A stretch of 64,000 nucleotides of DNA from Streptomyces lomondensis (GCF_014651035.1 NZ_BMWC01000003.1:186001-250000); one strand, 5' to 3'. Positions 53,875 through 63,014 are shown, counted from the stretch's first letter. The notes: generated by a model from the letters alone, not told the origin. Numbers and translations: made by a program.

Positions 53875-54789
53875 ATGGCCCTCGCACTGCTCCGGCGCCG
53901 GTGGCTCAAGAGCACCTCCGCCGCAGCGGCGGGCCTCGCCCTCCCCCTTCCGCCCGGCGCCGGTGCCGTGGCCCGCGAGGTCGTCGACCCGATGGGCTCG
54001 CCCCTGGCGGCCGCGGACGCCACCGTGACCGCCCTGGACACCCACCGCGTCGCCGCCCGCGGCACGACCGACCCGTACGGCTACTTCCTCGCGGCGCTGC
54101 CGCCCGGCCGGTACAGCCTGCTGATCTCGGCGCAGGGCCTGCGGCCGCACCGCGAGACGATCGAGATCGTGGCGGGGACGTCGACGCCCACCGAGCGCGT
54201 CTGGCTGGCACCGGCCGAGGCCCTCCAGCTGCCGACGCCCGGAACCTGGCTCTTCGACCCGCCGCACACCGCGATCCGGTTCATCGCCAAGCACGTCGGC
54301 ATGGCCCATGTCCACGGCCGCTTCGAGCGCTTCGAGGGCGGCATCCAGATCGCCCAGGACATGACGGACTCGCGCGTGCACGTCCGCATCGACGCCTCCA
54401 GCATCAACACCGGCAACACCACCCGCGACAACCACCTGCGGTCCGCCGACTTCCTGGACGTCGAGCGCTTCCCCCACATCGACTTCACGAGCGCGCGCTT
54501 CGCCTATAGGGGCGGCAGCAAGTGGACCCTGCTGGGCTCCCTCACGATGCACGGCGTGAGCCGCTCGGTCTCGCTGGACACGACGTACCTGGGCACGGTG
54601 AACGGCGGCTACGGCCAGGAACTGCGCTGCGCGGCCCTGGCCACGGCGGAGCTGCACCGCGAGGACTACACCCTCAACTGGCGTTCCATGCTGGCCCGGG
54701 GCATCGCGGTGGTCGGCCCGACGGTGCAACTGGAGCTGGACGTCCAGGCGATGTACCGCACCCACGACACCCCGACCCCGCCGGAATAA
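53875..54789 (+). CDS. YceI-domain protein with N-terminal carboxypeptidase-regulatory-like domain
   Basis: The 304-residue protein starts at ATG 53875 (GAAAGG upstream). After a basic/hydrophobic start it has a small beta-sandwich domain (residues about 35-110, DPYGYFLAALPPGRYSLLISAQG). A YceI lipocalin-like domain follows (GTWLFDPPHTAIRFIAKHVGMAHVHGRF, DFLDVERFPHIDFTS, LTMHGVSRSV). YceI proteins bind long isoprenoid quinones or lipids. The first 25 residues could be a weak export signal. Control by the aromatic regulator would suggest a role in handling quinone or membrane stress. Confidence 0.88.
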   Translation: MALALLRRRWLKSTSAAAAGLALPLPPGAGAVAREVVDPMGSPLAAADATVTALDTHRVAARGTTDPYGYFLAALPPGRYSLLISAQGLRPHRETIEIVAGTSTPTERVWLAPAEALQLPTPGTWLFDPPHTAIRFIAKHVGMAHVHGRFERFEGGIQIAQDMTDSRVHVRIDASSINTGNTTRDNHLRSADFLDVERFPHIDFTSARFAYRGGSKWTLLGSLTMHGVSRSVSLDTTYLGTVNGGYGQELRCAALATAELHREDYTLNWRSMLARGIAVVGPTVQLELDVQAMYRTHDTPTPPE

Positions 54790-54889
54790 ATCCCTGGCCC
54801 CGCCCCTTCCGCCCTTCCTACACTCGGCACAGACCAGGCGCCGCCCACGACCGAGCGACGCGCCACCGTGACGACGAAGGGAGACGGCC

Positions 54890-55006
54890 ATGCGTGACCA
54901 CACCGCTGTCACCGTCTCCCTGTCGCGCTACGAGGTGATCCTCGTGTCCTCGTCGCTCCGGTGCCTGCTGCGCGGCCGGCGCCGGATGACCGGGACGAGT
55001 GCCTGA
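54890..55006 (+). CDS. 38-residue small protein upstream of the EF-G paralogue
   Basis: The short ORF starts at an ATG behind GAAGGGAGA, has high GC at third positions and reads MRDHTAVTVSLSRYEVILV and then SSSLRCLLRGRRRMTGTSA. No family is recognised. It ends 107 bases before the EF-G-like gene, with a perfect hairpin between, which is the layout of a regulatory leader peptide. It could also be an independent small protein. Confidence 0.5.
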   Translation: MRDHTAVTVSLSRYEVILVSSSLRCLLRGRRRMTGTSA

Positions 55007-55029
55007 GAACACGCTTCTGACGTGCCGTC

Positions 55030-55056
55030 GGCAGGGCGCGCCTGTGCCGCCCTGCC
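55030..55056 (+). promoter_or_regulatory. Hairpin between the small ORF and EF-G paralogue
   Basis: GGCAGGGCG-N9-CGCCCTGCC is a perfect 9-bp stem, 23 bases after the small ORF and 57 before the EF-G start. It could be a terminator of the short ORF or an attenuator controlling the next gene. Confidence 0.45.
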
Positions 55057-55113
55057 CTGCTCGCCCGGAGATCGCGCTGCCCTTTTCCTGATCGCACCGA
55101 AAGGCCACGGGCC

Positions 55114-57159
55114 GTGCGCACCCACCGGAGTCCCCTCGCCGTCGTCCGCAACCTCGGCATCCTCGCCCATGTCGACGCCGGCAAGACCACCGTCACCGAA
55201 CGGATCCTGTTCGCCACCGGAACCACGCACAAGCGCGGCGAGGTCCATGACGGCACGACCGTCACCGACTTCGATCCGCAGGAGCGGGACCGGGGCATCA
55301 CCATCTTCTCCGCGGCGGTGAGCTGTTCCTGGGACGGCCACCGGATCAACCTGATCGACACCCCGGGGCACGTCGACTTCGCCGACGAGGTGGAGCGGGC
55401 GCTGCGGGTGCTCGACGGGGCGGTGGCCGTGTTCGACGCGGTGGCCGGGGTGGAGCCGCAGAGCGAGTCGGTGTGGCGGCAGGCCGACCGGCACGGCGTC
55501 CCGAGGATCGCGTTCGTCAACAAGATGGACCGCGCCGGTGCCGACCTCGACGCGGCCGTGGCGTCGATCCGGGAACGGCTGCACCCGGCCCCGCTGGTGG
55601 TGCAGCTGCCGGTCGGCGCGGAGGACGCCTTCACCGGCGTGGTCGACCTCGTCCGCATGCGCGCGCTGCTGTGGCCCGGCGGCGACGCCCTGGAGGACGC
55701 GCCGGTGCCGGACGGACTGCGGAACGAGGCCCGCACGCGTCGCCGGGCGCTGGAGGAGGCCGTGGCGGAACTCCACCCGGGCGCGCTGGAGGAGTTCTGC
55801 GACACCGGCACGCTCGGCGAGCGGACCCTCGCCTCGGCGCTGCGGGACCTGACCCGCAGCGGCGACGGCGTGGTCGTGCTGTGCGGCTCCGCGTACCGCA
55901 ACCGCGGTGTCGAGCCGCTGCTCGACGCCGTCGTGGCCTACCTGCCGTCGCCGCTGGACGTGCCGCCGGTCCGCGGCACGCACCGGGGCGAGGAGCAGTA
56001 CCGGCCCGCCGACCCGGACGCACCGCCGGCCGCGCTCGCGTTCAAGGTGCACGCCACGGCGACGGGACGGCTGACGTATCTGCGGATCTACTCCGGGACG
56101 ATCGAGAAGGGAGACACGCTGTGGGACGCGAGCGCGGGGCGCACCGAGCGGATCGGCCGGATCCTGCGCGTCCAGGCCGACCGGCACGCACCACTGGACC
56201 GGGCGGTCGCCGGTGACATCGTCGCCGTCGTCGGGCTGAAGTCGGCCCGGGCGGGCTCGACGCTGTGCGCGCCCGACGCCCCGCTCGTCCTGGAACCGCC
56301 GGGTGTGCCCGAGCCGGTGGTGTCGGTCGCGGTCGAGTCCCGCGGGGCCGGTGACACGGACCGGCTGGCGTCGGGGCTGGCGCGGCTGACCGAGGAGGAC
56401 CCGTCGCTGGTCGTGCGGACCGACCCGGAGACCGGGCAGACGCTGCTGTCGGGCATGGGCGAACTGCACCTGGAGGTGGCGGTGGAGAAGCTCCGCCGCG
56501 ACCTCGGGCTGGAGGTCAACGTCGGCCGCCCCCGGGTCAGTTACCGCGAGACCGTCGGACGGGGCGTGTCCGGGCTGGTGTTCCGGCACGTCAAACAGGA
56601 CGGCGGGGCGGGTCAGTTCGCCCATGTCGTCCTCGACGTGGAGCCGTACGAGGAGGGAGGCTTCGACTTCCGCTCGGCTGTCGTCGGCGGACGGGTGCCG
56701 CAGGAGTACGTCCGCGCCGTCGAGGCCGGCTGCCGGGACGCCCTCGCCGAGGGGCCGCTCGGCGGGCACCCGGTGACCGGGCTGCGCGTCACGCTCACCG
56801 ACGGGGCGACCCATGTGAAGGACTCCTCGGACACGGCGTTCCGCACGGCCGGCCGCCTCGGTCTCCGCGAGGCCCTGCGCGCCTGCGCGATGGTCCTGCT
56901 GGAGCCGGTCGCCGAGGTCACGGTCACCGTGCCCGAGGACGCGGTGGGCGGCGTGCTCGGCGACCTCGCCGCCCGGCGCGGCCGGGTGACCGGCTCGGCC
57001 ACCCGCGCGGGCGCCGCGGTCGTCACCGCGACCGTGCCGCTGGCCGAACTGTTCGGCTACGCGACCCGGCTGCGCAGCCGCACCCAGGGCCGCGGCACCT
57101 TCACGTCCCGGCCCACCGGCTACGCACCGGCGCCTGCCGTCGCCACCCCGGTCCGGTAG
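55114..57159 (+). CDS. EF-G paralogue (translational GTPase)
   Basis: The 681-residue protein has a complete GTPase domain: [12 protein letters not shown] (P-loop), RDRGITI (switch I), [13 protein letters not shown] (switch II) and NKMDR. Domains II-V follow, including [15 protein letters not shown] and a domain IV. It is close to the usual EF-G length and more EF-G-like than TetM-like ([13 protein letters not shown]). Streptomyces genomes carry a second EF-G besides the str-operon copy; here no ribosomal protein genes are nearby. It may give fusidic-acid tolerance, recycle ribosomes or act in stress. GTG 55114 follows AAAGG. Confidence 0.88.
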   Translation: MRTHRSPLAVVRNLGILAHVDAGKTTVTERILFATGTTHKRGEVHDGTTVTDFDPQERDRGITIFSAAVSCSWDGHRINLIDTPGHVDFADEVERALRVLDGAVAVFDAVAGVEPQSESVWRQADRHGVPRIAFVNKMDRAGADLDAAVASIRERLHPAPLVVQLPVGAEDAFTGVVDLVRMRALLWPGGDALEDAPVPDGLRNEARTRRRALEEAVAELHPGALEEFCDTGTLGERTLASALRDLTRSGDGVVVLCGSAYRNRGVEPLLDAVVAYLPSPLDVPPVRGTHRGEEQYRPADPDAPPAALAFKVHATATGRLTYLRIYSGTIEKGDTLWDASAGRTERIGRILRVQADRHAPLDRAVAGDIVAVVGLKSARAGSTLCAPDAPLVLEPPGVPEPVVSVAVESRGAGDTDRLASGLARLTEEDPSLVVRTDPETGQTLLSGMGELHLEVAVEKLRRDLGLEVNVGRPRVSYRETVGRGVSGLVFRHVKQDGGAGQFAHVVLDVEPYEEGGFDFRSAVVGGRVPQEYVRAVEAGCRDALAEGPLGGHPVTGLRVTLTDGATHVKDSSDTAFRTAGRLGLREALRACAMVLLEPVAEVTVTVPEDAVGGVLGDLAARRGRVTGSATRAGAAVVTATVPLAELFGYATRLRSRTQGRGTFTSRPTGYAPAPAVATPVR

Positions 57160-57165
57160 CGCCCA

Positions 57166-57200
57166 GGGCGGTCCCCTCCCGTAGCAGGAGGGGGCCGCCC
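57166..57200 (+). terminator. Terminator after the EF-G paralogue
   Basis: GGGCGGTCCCCTCCC and GGAGGGGGCCGCCC pair over GTAGCA, with one mismatch, starting seven bases after the stop. This is a strong GC stem without a T-run. Confidence 0.75.
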
Positions 57201-57297
57201 CGACCGCACGGGTAGGACACCACCGACGACGGCACGGTGGACGTCCCCGACGGAAATCCAGTTGCTCCCGGCACCACCCGCTGTCAGTCTCGCCCCC

Positions 57298-58152
57298 ATG
57301 CCCGCCTTCACCGCCCCGGACGGCACCACCCTCGCCTACCACGTGACCGGAGAAGGCCCGCCCTTGGTCTGTCTCCCCGGCGGCCCCATGCAGGACTCCG
57401 TCTACCTGGGGGACCTGGGGGGCCTGACCGCCCACCGCACGCTGATCCGGCTGGACCTCCGCGGCACCGGCCGGTCGGCGGTGCCGGGGGACACGGCGTC
57501 GTACCGCTGTGACCGGCAGGTCGAGGACGTCGAGGCGCTGCGGGTGGAGCTGGGGCTGGAGCGGATGGACCTGCTCGCGCACTCCGCCGGTGCGAACCTG
57601 GCCGCCCTGTACACGGCCCGTCATCCGGACCGCGTGGGCCGGCTCGCCCTCGTCACGCCCAGCGTCTTCGCCGTCGGCCTCGGCATCACCGCCGAGGACC
57701 GCCTGGAGACGGCCCGACTGCGCCGGGACGAACCGTGGTTCGCCCCGGCGTACGCGTCCCTGGATGCGATCACGTCCGGCCGGGGGGCGGACGGGGACTG
57801 GGACGCGGTCGCGCCGTTCTGGTACGGGCGATGGGACGACGAGGCGCGGGCCTTCCGTGCGGCGGAGCAGCTCCAGCGCAACGACGAGGCGGCTGCCCTG
57901 TACACCTCCGACGGCGCCTTCGACCCCGACGCCACCCGGACCGCCCTTGCCGCGTTCCCCTCGCCGGTCCTCGTCCTCGCCGGGGAGTACGACGTGGCGG
58001 CGCCTGCGCGTGTGATGAAGGAGTACGCGGGACTGTTTTCCAGCGCCGAGCTCGTGGTGCAGAGCGGGGCAGGGCACTTTCCCTGGCTGGACGGTCCGGG
58101 GCCGTTCGTGGCAGCCCTGGCCGCCTTCCTGGACGGCGTCAGCAGTCCCTGA
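57298..58152 (+). CDS. Alpha/beta hydrolase (proline-iminopeptidase-like)
   Basis: The 284-residue hydrolase has the nucleophile elbow LLAHSAGANLAAL (Ser near residue 98), the acid in VLVLAGEYDVAAP and the catalytic His in SGAGHFPW. The oxyanion-hole segment is LPGGPMQDSVYL. The substrate is unknown. No ribosome site precedes ATG 57298; CAGTCT at 57284-57289 with TTGCTC 16 bp upstream could drive a leaderless message. Its last 14 bases overlap the convergent 130-residue gene. Confidence 0.88.
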   Translation: MPAFTAPDGTTLAYHVTGEGPPLVCLPGGPMQDSVYLGDLGGLTAHRTLIRLDLRGTGRSAVPGDTASYRCDRQVEDVEALRVELGLERMDLLAHSAGANLAALYTARHPDRVGRLALVTPSVFAVGLGITAEDRLETARLRRDEPWFAPAYASLDAITSGRGADGDWDAVAPFWYGRWDDEARAFRAAEQLQRNDEAAALYTSDGAFDPDATRTALAAFPSPVLVLAGEYDVAAPARVMKEYAGLFSSAELVVQSGAGHFPWLDGPGPFVAALAAFLDGVSSP

Positions 58153-58531
58153 ACTCCGGTGACTGGTTCAGGATCTGGGAGCGTGCGGACGTGAAGCGGG
58201 TGTACGTCTCGCCGTCCCGGGACTCCGGGCGGAACGCCGCCACGCGGTGGCAGTTCTGGAAGGCCAGGGCGATGCCGAAGTGGCGTTCCAGGCTGGTGCG
58301 GATCGCGTCGCTGGCGAGGGCGCGCAGGAGTTGGCCGCGTTCCTGTTCGGACGGGGGAGGGGTCTGGTTGTCCGTGAACTCCGCCCGGCCGGCGTGGAGG
58401 TCGGTGGCCAGGGAGGCGATCAGGGCGTAGGCGTAGGGGAGGGACGTGCGGACCGTGTCCACGAAGTCCTCCTCGCGGATGTCGCCGCGTTCGGCCTCGG
58501 CGAGGAGCCGGTCGGATACGTCGAGAGACAT
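58139..58531 (-). CDS. Conserved hypothetical protein, 130 residues
   Basis: The protein is acidic and helical (LLAEAERGDIREEDFVDTVRTSLPYAYALIASLATDL, ALASDAIRTSLERHFGIALAFQNCHRVAAF). It has no membrane segment and no family I can name. It lies 51 bases after a CooC-like ATPase on the same strand, so the two are probably made together. The 3' end overlaps the convergent hydrolase by 14 bases. Confidence 0.75.
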   Translation of the reverse strand: MSLDVSDRLLAEAERGDIREEDFVDTVRTSLPYAYALIASLATDLHAGRAEFTDNQTPPPSEQERGQLLRALASDAIRTSLERHFGIALAFQNCHRVAAFRPESRDGETYTRFTSARSQILNQSPEFRDC

Positions 58532-58582
58532 GAGGGGACGTCCTGTCTGGTTGTCGGTGACTGTCGCTGAGGGGTGGCGGGG

Positions 58583-59524
58583 TCAGGCGGTGACCGGGCC
58601 GCCGGGGACGTAGTCCGGGTCCACCTGGGCCGCCAGGTCCTCGCCGGTGCGGGCGTCCGCCCAGGCGCGGGCGTTGCGCAGGTGGAATTCGACCGCGTGG
58701 CGGTGGAGCCGGTCCCAGTCGCGGGGGTGGGAGTCGACGGCCTCGCGCAGGATGTTCAGGGCGTGCCGGTTGTGTGGTTCCAGCTCGCCTCGCTCCCGGC
58801 CCTGTTCGGCCGCGCGGATCCAGGGGGACTGCTCCAGGTGGGTCAGGAGGTCGTCGCCCACGTGCTCCTTGAGGAAGAGGAGGTCGTCCTCGCACGTCAC
58901 CTTGTTGCCGATGACCGCGATGCGGATGCCGAACTGTTCGGCGTGGTCGCGGTACTGGCGGTAGACCGAGACGCCCTTGCGGGTGGGTTCCGCCACCAGG
59001 AACGTCAGGTCGAAACGGGTGAACAGGCCGGAGGCGAAGGCGTCCGCGCCCGCCGTCATGTCGACCACGACGTACTCGCCGGGGCCGTCCACCAGATGGC
59101 CCAGGTACAGCTCGACCGCGCCGAGCTTGGAGTGGTAGCAGGCCACGCCCAGGTCGGACTCGTCGAACTCGCCCGTGACCATGAGGGGGACGCCGCCCGC
59201 CCGGCCGAGATGCCGCGCGTGCAGTTCGTCGTCGCCGAGCGGGCGCAGCAGGCGGGAGCCGCGGCCCGGCGGAGTCGTCTTGATCATCGACTCGGGGGAG
59301 GTGATGCGCGGGTTCGTGCCCCGCAGGTAGTCCTTGATCCCGGGCAGGTGCGCGCCCAGGGGAAGTGCGGGTTTCTCCTCGCCGCCGAGCGCCTCGGCCA
59401 GGTGCTGGTTGATGTCGCCGTCGATGGCGAGGACCGGCGCGCCGGAGCGCGCCAGATGGCGGGAGAACAGCGCCGACAGCGTCGTCTTGCCGCTGCCTCC
59501 CTTGCCGACGAACGCGACCCTCAC
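58583..59524 (-). CDS. CooC-like deviant-Walker ATPase
   Basis: The 313-residue MinD/ParA-superfamily protein has MRVAFVGKGGSGKTTLSALFSRHLA (deviant Walker A with the signature Lys). VLAIDGDINQHLAEALGG and YVVVDMTAGADAFASGLF complete the ATPase core, as in CooC nickel-insertion proteins. CooC helps mature carbon monoxide dehydrogenase, but no such enzyme is in the window, so another metalloenzyme or a different role is possible. The partner is the 130-residue protein downstream. A Zur-box-like palindrome lies 17 bp upstream of its GTG start. Confidence 0.85.
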   Translation of the reverse strand: MRVAFVGKGGSGKTTLSALFSRHLARSGAPVLAIDGDINQHLAEALGGEEKPALPLGAHLPGIKDYLRGTNPRITSPESMIKTTPPGRGSRLLRPLGDDELHARHLGRAGGVPLMVTGEFDESDLGVACYHSKLGAVELYLGHLVDGPGEYVVVDMTAGADAFASGLFTRFDLTFLVAEPTRKGVSVYRQYRDHAEQFGIRIAVIGNKVTCEDDLLFLKEHVGDDLLTHLEQSPWIRAAEQGRERGELEPHNRHALNILREAVDSHPRDWDRLHRHAVEFHLRNARAWADARTGEDLAAQVDPDYVPGGPVTA

Positions 59525-59540
59525 GACCCACCCGCCTTTT

Positions 59541-59555
59541 TGAAAATGGATGTCA
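59541..59555. promoter_or_regulatory. Zur-box-like palindrome TGAAAATGGATGTCA
   Basis: This 15-mer matches the actinobacterial Zur consensus TGAAAATGATTTTCA at 12 of 15 positions. It is an AT-rich island just upstream of the CooC-like gene and within 140 bp of the divergent binding-protein gene. Other AT-rich promoter sequences could match by chance. Confidence 0.35.
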
Positions 59556-59665
59556 TGTGGCTACATTCGAGGAGTGTGCGCCGGGCTGTCAAATTGCTTG
59601 GGCCGTATGGGATTTGGAGGGGGCTTCAGTCGTGCATCCCCCGGTTGATCGGCCCGTTCCCGCTG

Positions 59666-59682
59666 ATGCATATGCTGTGCAA
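59666..59682. promoter_or_regulatory. Nur-box-like repeat and possible -10 of the binding-protein gene
   Basis: ATGCAT-N5-GTGCAA fits the streptomycete Nur consensus tTGCaa-N5-ttGCAA in its essential TGC/GCA positions. TATGCT at 59671-59676 within it would be a -10 box placing transcription start at the GTG (59683). Repressor binding there would block initiation. Confidence 0.35.
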
Positions 59683-61191
59683 GTGCGTGACCTCAGCATC
59701 AAGCCCCGCCCCCGGTTCCTCGCCGCCCTCGCCCTCGTCCCGTGCCTGGCCGGCTGCTTCGCCTCCCCCGGCGGGGAGCCGTCGTCGGACGGCGGGCAGT
59801 CGGGCTCCCGGCTGCGCGTCGCCCTCGCCTTCCCGCCCGCCGAGAACTTCTCGCCGTACGGAGCCGACGCCACGCTGCTCAGCCGCCTCGGCGTCACCGA
59901 GGGCCTGACCGCCCTGGACGCCAACGGCGCCGCGGCCCCCGCACTCGCCGAGTCCTGGCGCCGCGAGAACGACCGCACCTGGCGGTTCACCCTGCGCGAG
60001 GCCACCTTCCAGGACGGCACGGACGTCACCCCGTCCGCCGTGGCCGCCGCCCTCACCCGCGCCACCCGGGCGAAGCCCGCGCCCGCCGCCCTCGCCGGTG
60101 TCACCCTCACCGCCGAGGCCGACGGCGACCGCGGCCTGCGCGTCACCACCGCCGCCGCCGACCCCGTCCTGCCCATGCGCCTGTCCAGCCCGAGCCTGGC
60201 GATCCTCTCCCCGAAGGCGTACGGGAAGGCGGGCCGCCCCGACCCGGTCGGCACCGCCACCGGCCCCTTCGAGATCACCGAGGTCAACGGCGGCGGCTCC
60301 GCCACCCTCGACCGCTTCGACGACTACTGGGGCGGCCGCGCCCAGGCCTCCGGCATCGACGCGCGCTTCGTCAAGGACGGCACCGCCCGCGCCAACGCCG
60401 TACGCACCGGCGACGTCGACATCGCCGAGGCGATCCCCGTCGCCCAGGCCGCCACGCTCGACCAGGCCACCCTCAAGGAAGCCGGCACCACCCGGACCAC
60501 CAGCCTCCAGCTCAACACGCGGACCGGTCCCTTCAAGGACCCGGAGCTGCGCGCCGCCGCCCGCACCGCGATCGACTCCTCCGCCCTCGTCAAGGGCGTC
60601 TTCGAGGGCTACGCCGACCCGGGCGCGGGCATCTACGGCCCCGCCGTCACCTGGGCCGAGAGCAAGCGCGTGAAGCCGGCCGGACGCGCGAAGCCCGCCC
60701 GGCCCGACGGTACGCGGATCACCCTCGCCACCTACGACAACCGGCCCGAGCTCCCCGAGGTCGCCCAGGTCGTGCAACAGCAACTCCAGAAGGCCGGCTT
60801 CACGGTCAAGCTGGAGGTGCGCGAGTACTCGCGGCTGGAGAGCGACGCGCTCGCCGGGAAGTTCGACGCGTTCATCGGCGCCCGCAACAGCCTGCTGGAC
60901 ACCGGCGACCCCGTCGGCATCCTCGCCAGTGACTACACCTGCGACGGCGGCTACAACCTCGCCCGGCTGTGCGACAAGAAGGTCGACCGAGCCGTCGCCG
61001 AGGCCGACAGGACCGACGGCACGGGCGAGCGGCAGGACGCCGCCATGGCCGCCGAGGCCGCGATCCTCGGCACGGACGCGGTCGTGCCGCTGGCGCACCA
61101 GCAGATCATCGCCGGCGTCTCCACCAAGGTCCGGGGCGTGCTCCTCGACCCGTACGAGCGGACCCTGGTGGGCACCGGAACGCGTCGCTGA
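59683..61191 (+). CDS. Family-5 solute-binding lipoprotein (peptide/nickel type)
   Basis: The 502-residue protein starts at GTG with KPRPRFLAALALVPCLAGC, a lipoprotein signal with lipobox LAGC. The family-5 fold follows (VTEGLTALDANGAAAPALAESWRRENDRTWRFTLR, TATGPFEITEVN, TSLQLNTRTGPFKDPELRAAAR). Such proteins bind oligopeptides, nickel complexes or opines for ABC uptake. No permease or ATPase genes are adjacent. There is no ribosome site, so a leaderless message is likely. The longer upstream open frame (from 59557) has no signal peptide and was rejected. Confidence 0.85.
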   Translation: MRDLSIKPRPRFLAALALVPCLAGCFASPGGEPSSDGGQSGSRLRVALAFPPAENFSPYGADATLLSRLGVTEGLTALDANGAAAPALAESWRRENDRTWRFTLREATFQDGTDVTPSAVAAALTRATRAKPAPAALAGVTLTAEADGDRGLRVTTAAADPVLPMRLSSPSLAILSPKAYGKAGRPDPVGTATGPFEITEVNGGGSATLDRFDDYWGGRAQASGIDARFVKDGTARANAVRTGDVDIAEAIPVAQAATLDQATLKEAGTTRTTSLQLNTRTGPFKDPELRAAARTAIDSSALVKGVFEGYADPGAGIYGPAVTWAESKRVKPAGRAKPARPDGTRITLATYDNRPELPEVAQVVQQQLQKAGFTVKLEVREYSRLESDALAGKFDAFIGARNSLLDTGDPVGILASDYTCDGGYNLARLCDKKVDRAVAEADRTDGTGERQDAAMAAEAAILGTDAVVPLAHQQIIAGVSTKVRGVLLDPYERTLVGTGTRR

Positions 61192-61202
61192 AACCGGCCG
61201 GT

Positions 61203-61604
61203 TCAGGCGGGCAGCTTCGTGTCGACCACGCAGCTGATCTCGACGAGCTGTCCGGGGAAGGTCAGTTCGGTGACGCCCAGGGCCGTGCTGACCGGGCGGT
61301 GCGTGCCGAAGTACGCCTTGTTGCCCTCGGCCACCACCTCGGCGTTGCGCACCAGGTCCACCGCGTACAGGGTCTGGGAGACGATCTGGTTGCTCGTCAC
61401 GCCGTAGTGGGCCAGGACCCTGTCGAGGTTCGCGTAGGTCTGCTTGAGCTGGGCGGCGAGGTCGTCCTCGGGGTTGAAGCCGCCCGCCTCGTCGAACGAG
61501 AGCTGTCCGGAGACATGGATCAGATCGCCGGAGCGGATCGCCTGCGCGTAGCCGAAGTGGCTCTCGGCGGGGATGCCGTGGTCGTAGACGTCGAGGGTGG
61601 TCAT
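61203..61604 (-). CDS. RidA-family protein
   Basis: The 133-residue protein of the RidA/YjgF/UK114 family has YAQAIRSGDLIHVSGQLSFDE and, near the end, TELTFPGQLVEISCVVDTKLP. RidA enzymes hydrolyse reactive imines from PLP-enzymes. The canonical Arg105 (in the usual ARV..LP.. segment) is not present here (VTELTFPGQLVEIS), so it may belong to a Rid2-7-type subgroup with another role. It is divergent from an HxlR gene and probably regulated by it. Confidence 0.88.
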   Translation of the reverse strand: MTTLDVYDHGIPAESHFGYAQAIRSGDLIHVSGQLSFDEAGGFNPEDDLAAQLKQTYANLDRVLAHYGVTSNQIVSQTLYAVDLVRNAEVVAEGNKAYFGTHRPVSTALGVTELTFPGQLVEISCVVDTKLPA

Positions 61605-61656
61605 GGTTCCCGTCCTTCCGTCGAGCGTGGAGTCCGATGGGGTCCACGCTCTCTTG

Positions 61657-61673
61657 CGGTTACTCGGAAACCG
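61657..61673. promoter_or_regulatory. CGGTT-N7-AACCG repeat in the ridA/hxlR gap
   Basis: This short inverted repeat lies between the divergent genes, about 55 bp from both starts. A second imperfect symmetry (AGTGC...GCACT, 61683 onward) follows. HxlR proteins bind such divergent promoters as dimers. Confidence 0.35.
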
Positions 61674-61728
61674 TAGGAGAGTGAGTGCCGACCTGGAAGA
61701 ACGCACTTTTCGGTGACTGGGGAACCAG

Positions 61729-62109
61729 ATGGTGACCAAGCAGTTGAGGGACCTGCCCGAGAACGCGGACCTGCGGCGGGCGGACTCCCTGGCGCGGGAG
61801 ATCTTCTCGGACGTGGCCAACAAGTGGGCGCTTCTGATCATCGAGGCCCTCGGTGAACGCACCCTGCGCTTCAGCGAGTTGCGCGACGAGGTGGAGGGCG
61901 TCAGCCACAAGATGCTCACCCAGAACCTGCGGATGCTGGAGCGCAACGGCCTGGTCGACCGGAAGGTGCATCCCACGGTGCCGCCGAAGGTCGAGTACAC
62001 CCTCACCGAACCGGGCCGGGCCCTGCGCGCCACGGTCGACCTGATCTGCGGCTGGACCCATGAGTACCTCGGGCACATCGAGACGGCGCGCGACCGGTTC
62101 GACGGCTGA
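61729..62109 (+). CDS. HxlR-family transcriptional regulator
   Basis: The 126-residue winged-helix protein has the HxlR core (FSDVANKWALLIIEALGERTLRFSELRDEVEGVSHKMLTQNLRMLERNGLVDRKV) and the wing VPPKVEYTLTEPGRAL. It lacks the N-terminal Cys used by HxlR/YodB redox sensors, so the signal is probably not thiol oxidation. It faces the RidA gene across 124 bp and likely controls it. It starts at ATG 61729. Confidence 0.9.
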   Translation: MVTKQLRDLPENADLRRADSLAREIFSDVANKWALLIIEALGERTLRFSELRDEVEGVSHKMLTQNLRMLERNGLVDRKVHPTVPPKVEYTLTEPGRALRATVDLICGWTHEYLGHIETARDRFDG

Positions 62110-62144
62110 CCGGCCGGGGCGTTGACGGCTGACCGGCCCGGGCG

Positions 62145-62906
62145 TCAGCCCGCGACCAGTTCCCGCACCTGCCGCGGAGCCGGGGCCTTCTCGACCCGCG
62201 AGGTCCGGTACAGCCACAGCACGTCCCGCCCGAACGACCACACCAGCAGGCCCAGCGCCAGGGCCGCGACGGCGAAGTTGGCCGCGTAGGGCAGCAGATC
62301 GGCGCCCGCCAGCAGCAGCAGTACGCCCTGGAGCGCGGCGACCGTCTTGCGGGCGGTGCTCGGCGGGAGCGCGGCGGTCAGCCAGGGCCAGATCCGGGCG
62401 GCGCCGACGAAGACGTACCGCATGCCGCCGATCAGCAGGACCCACGGGCCCAGTTGCATGGACACGTACACGCTGAGCACCAGGATCAGGAACGCGTCGA
62501 CCTCCATGTCGAAGCGCGCGCCCAGCGGCGTCGAGGTGCCCGTGCGGCGGGCCACCTTGCCGTCGACGCCGTCCAGGATCAGCGCCACCGCCGTCAGGCC
62601 GACGAACAGCGACACGGGCGGCGAGCTCTGGAAGGAGTCCGCGACGAGTGCGGTGACCCCGCCGACGAGGGTGGCCCGGCCGAGGGTGACCCGGTTCGCC
62701 GTGCCGAACGAGCGCAGCCGCGAGCGGTGCAGGGCCCGGGAGAGCACCGCCCAGGTGGCGATCGCGAACGCGAGGCCGGTCAGCCAGCCCGCCGGGCCCA
62801 TCCCGATCGCGCTACCGATCAGGGCCAGCAGCAGGACCTGCACACCCGCCCCCAGGGCGGTCTCCTGCTGTACGAGCCTCGCGTCGTAAGTGTTGTTCAG
62901 GGCCAC
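62145..62906 (-). CDS. CDP-alcohol phosphatidyltransferase family protein
   Basis: The 253-residue membrane protein has about six to seven helices. It carries the complete catalytic signature D-G-x2-A-R-x8-G-x3-D-x3-D ([14 protein letters not shown]...GARFDMEVD, near residue 115). It would transfer a phosphoalcohol from a CDP-alcohol, in phospholipid or glycolipid synthesis. GTG 62906 follows GGAGGG at good spacing. It is divergent from the dehydrogenase at 63015; together they may belong to a locus that continues past the window. Confidence 0.9.
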   Translation of the reverse strand: MALNNTYDARLVQQETALGAGVQVLLLALIGSAIGMGPAGWLTGLAFAIATWAVLSRALHRSRLRSFGTANRVTLGRATLVGGVTALVADSFQSSPPVSLFVGLTAVALILDGVDGKVARRTGTSTPLGARFDMEVDAFLILVLSVYVSMQLGPWVLLIGGMRYVFVGAARIWPWLTAALPPSTARKTVAALQGVLLLLAGADLLPYAANFAVAALALGLLVWSFGRDVLWLYRTSRVEKAPAPRQVRELVAG

Positions 62907-63014
62907 CGAACACCCTCCGGCCGTGTGACAGAGTCGATCAACGCCGCTACCTTGTGCGCGGCCTGTGCACCCCTCGGTACGCAAGCAGCTTCCCGATCGT
63001 TCAGGAGGACCTCG

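Noticed and set aside
55114..57159. Tetracycline ribosomal protection protein
   Set aside because: The GTPase region and length follow EF-G ([25 protein letters not shown]) rather than TetM/OtrA patterns.
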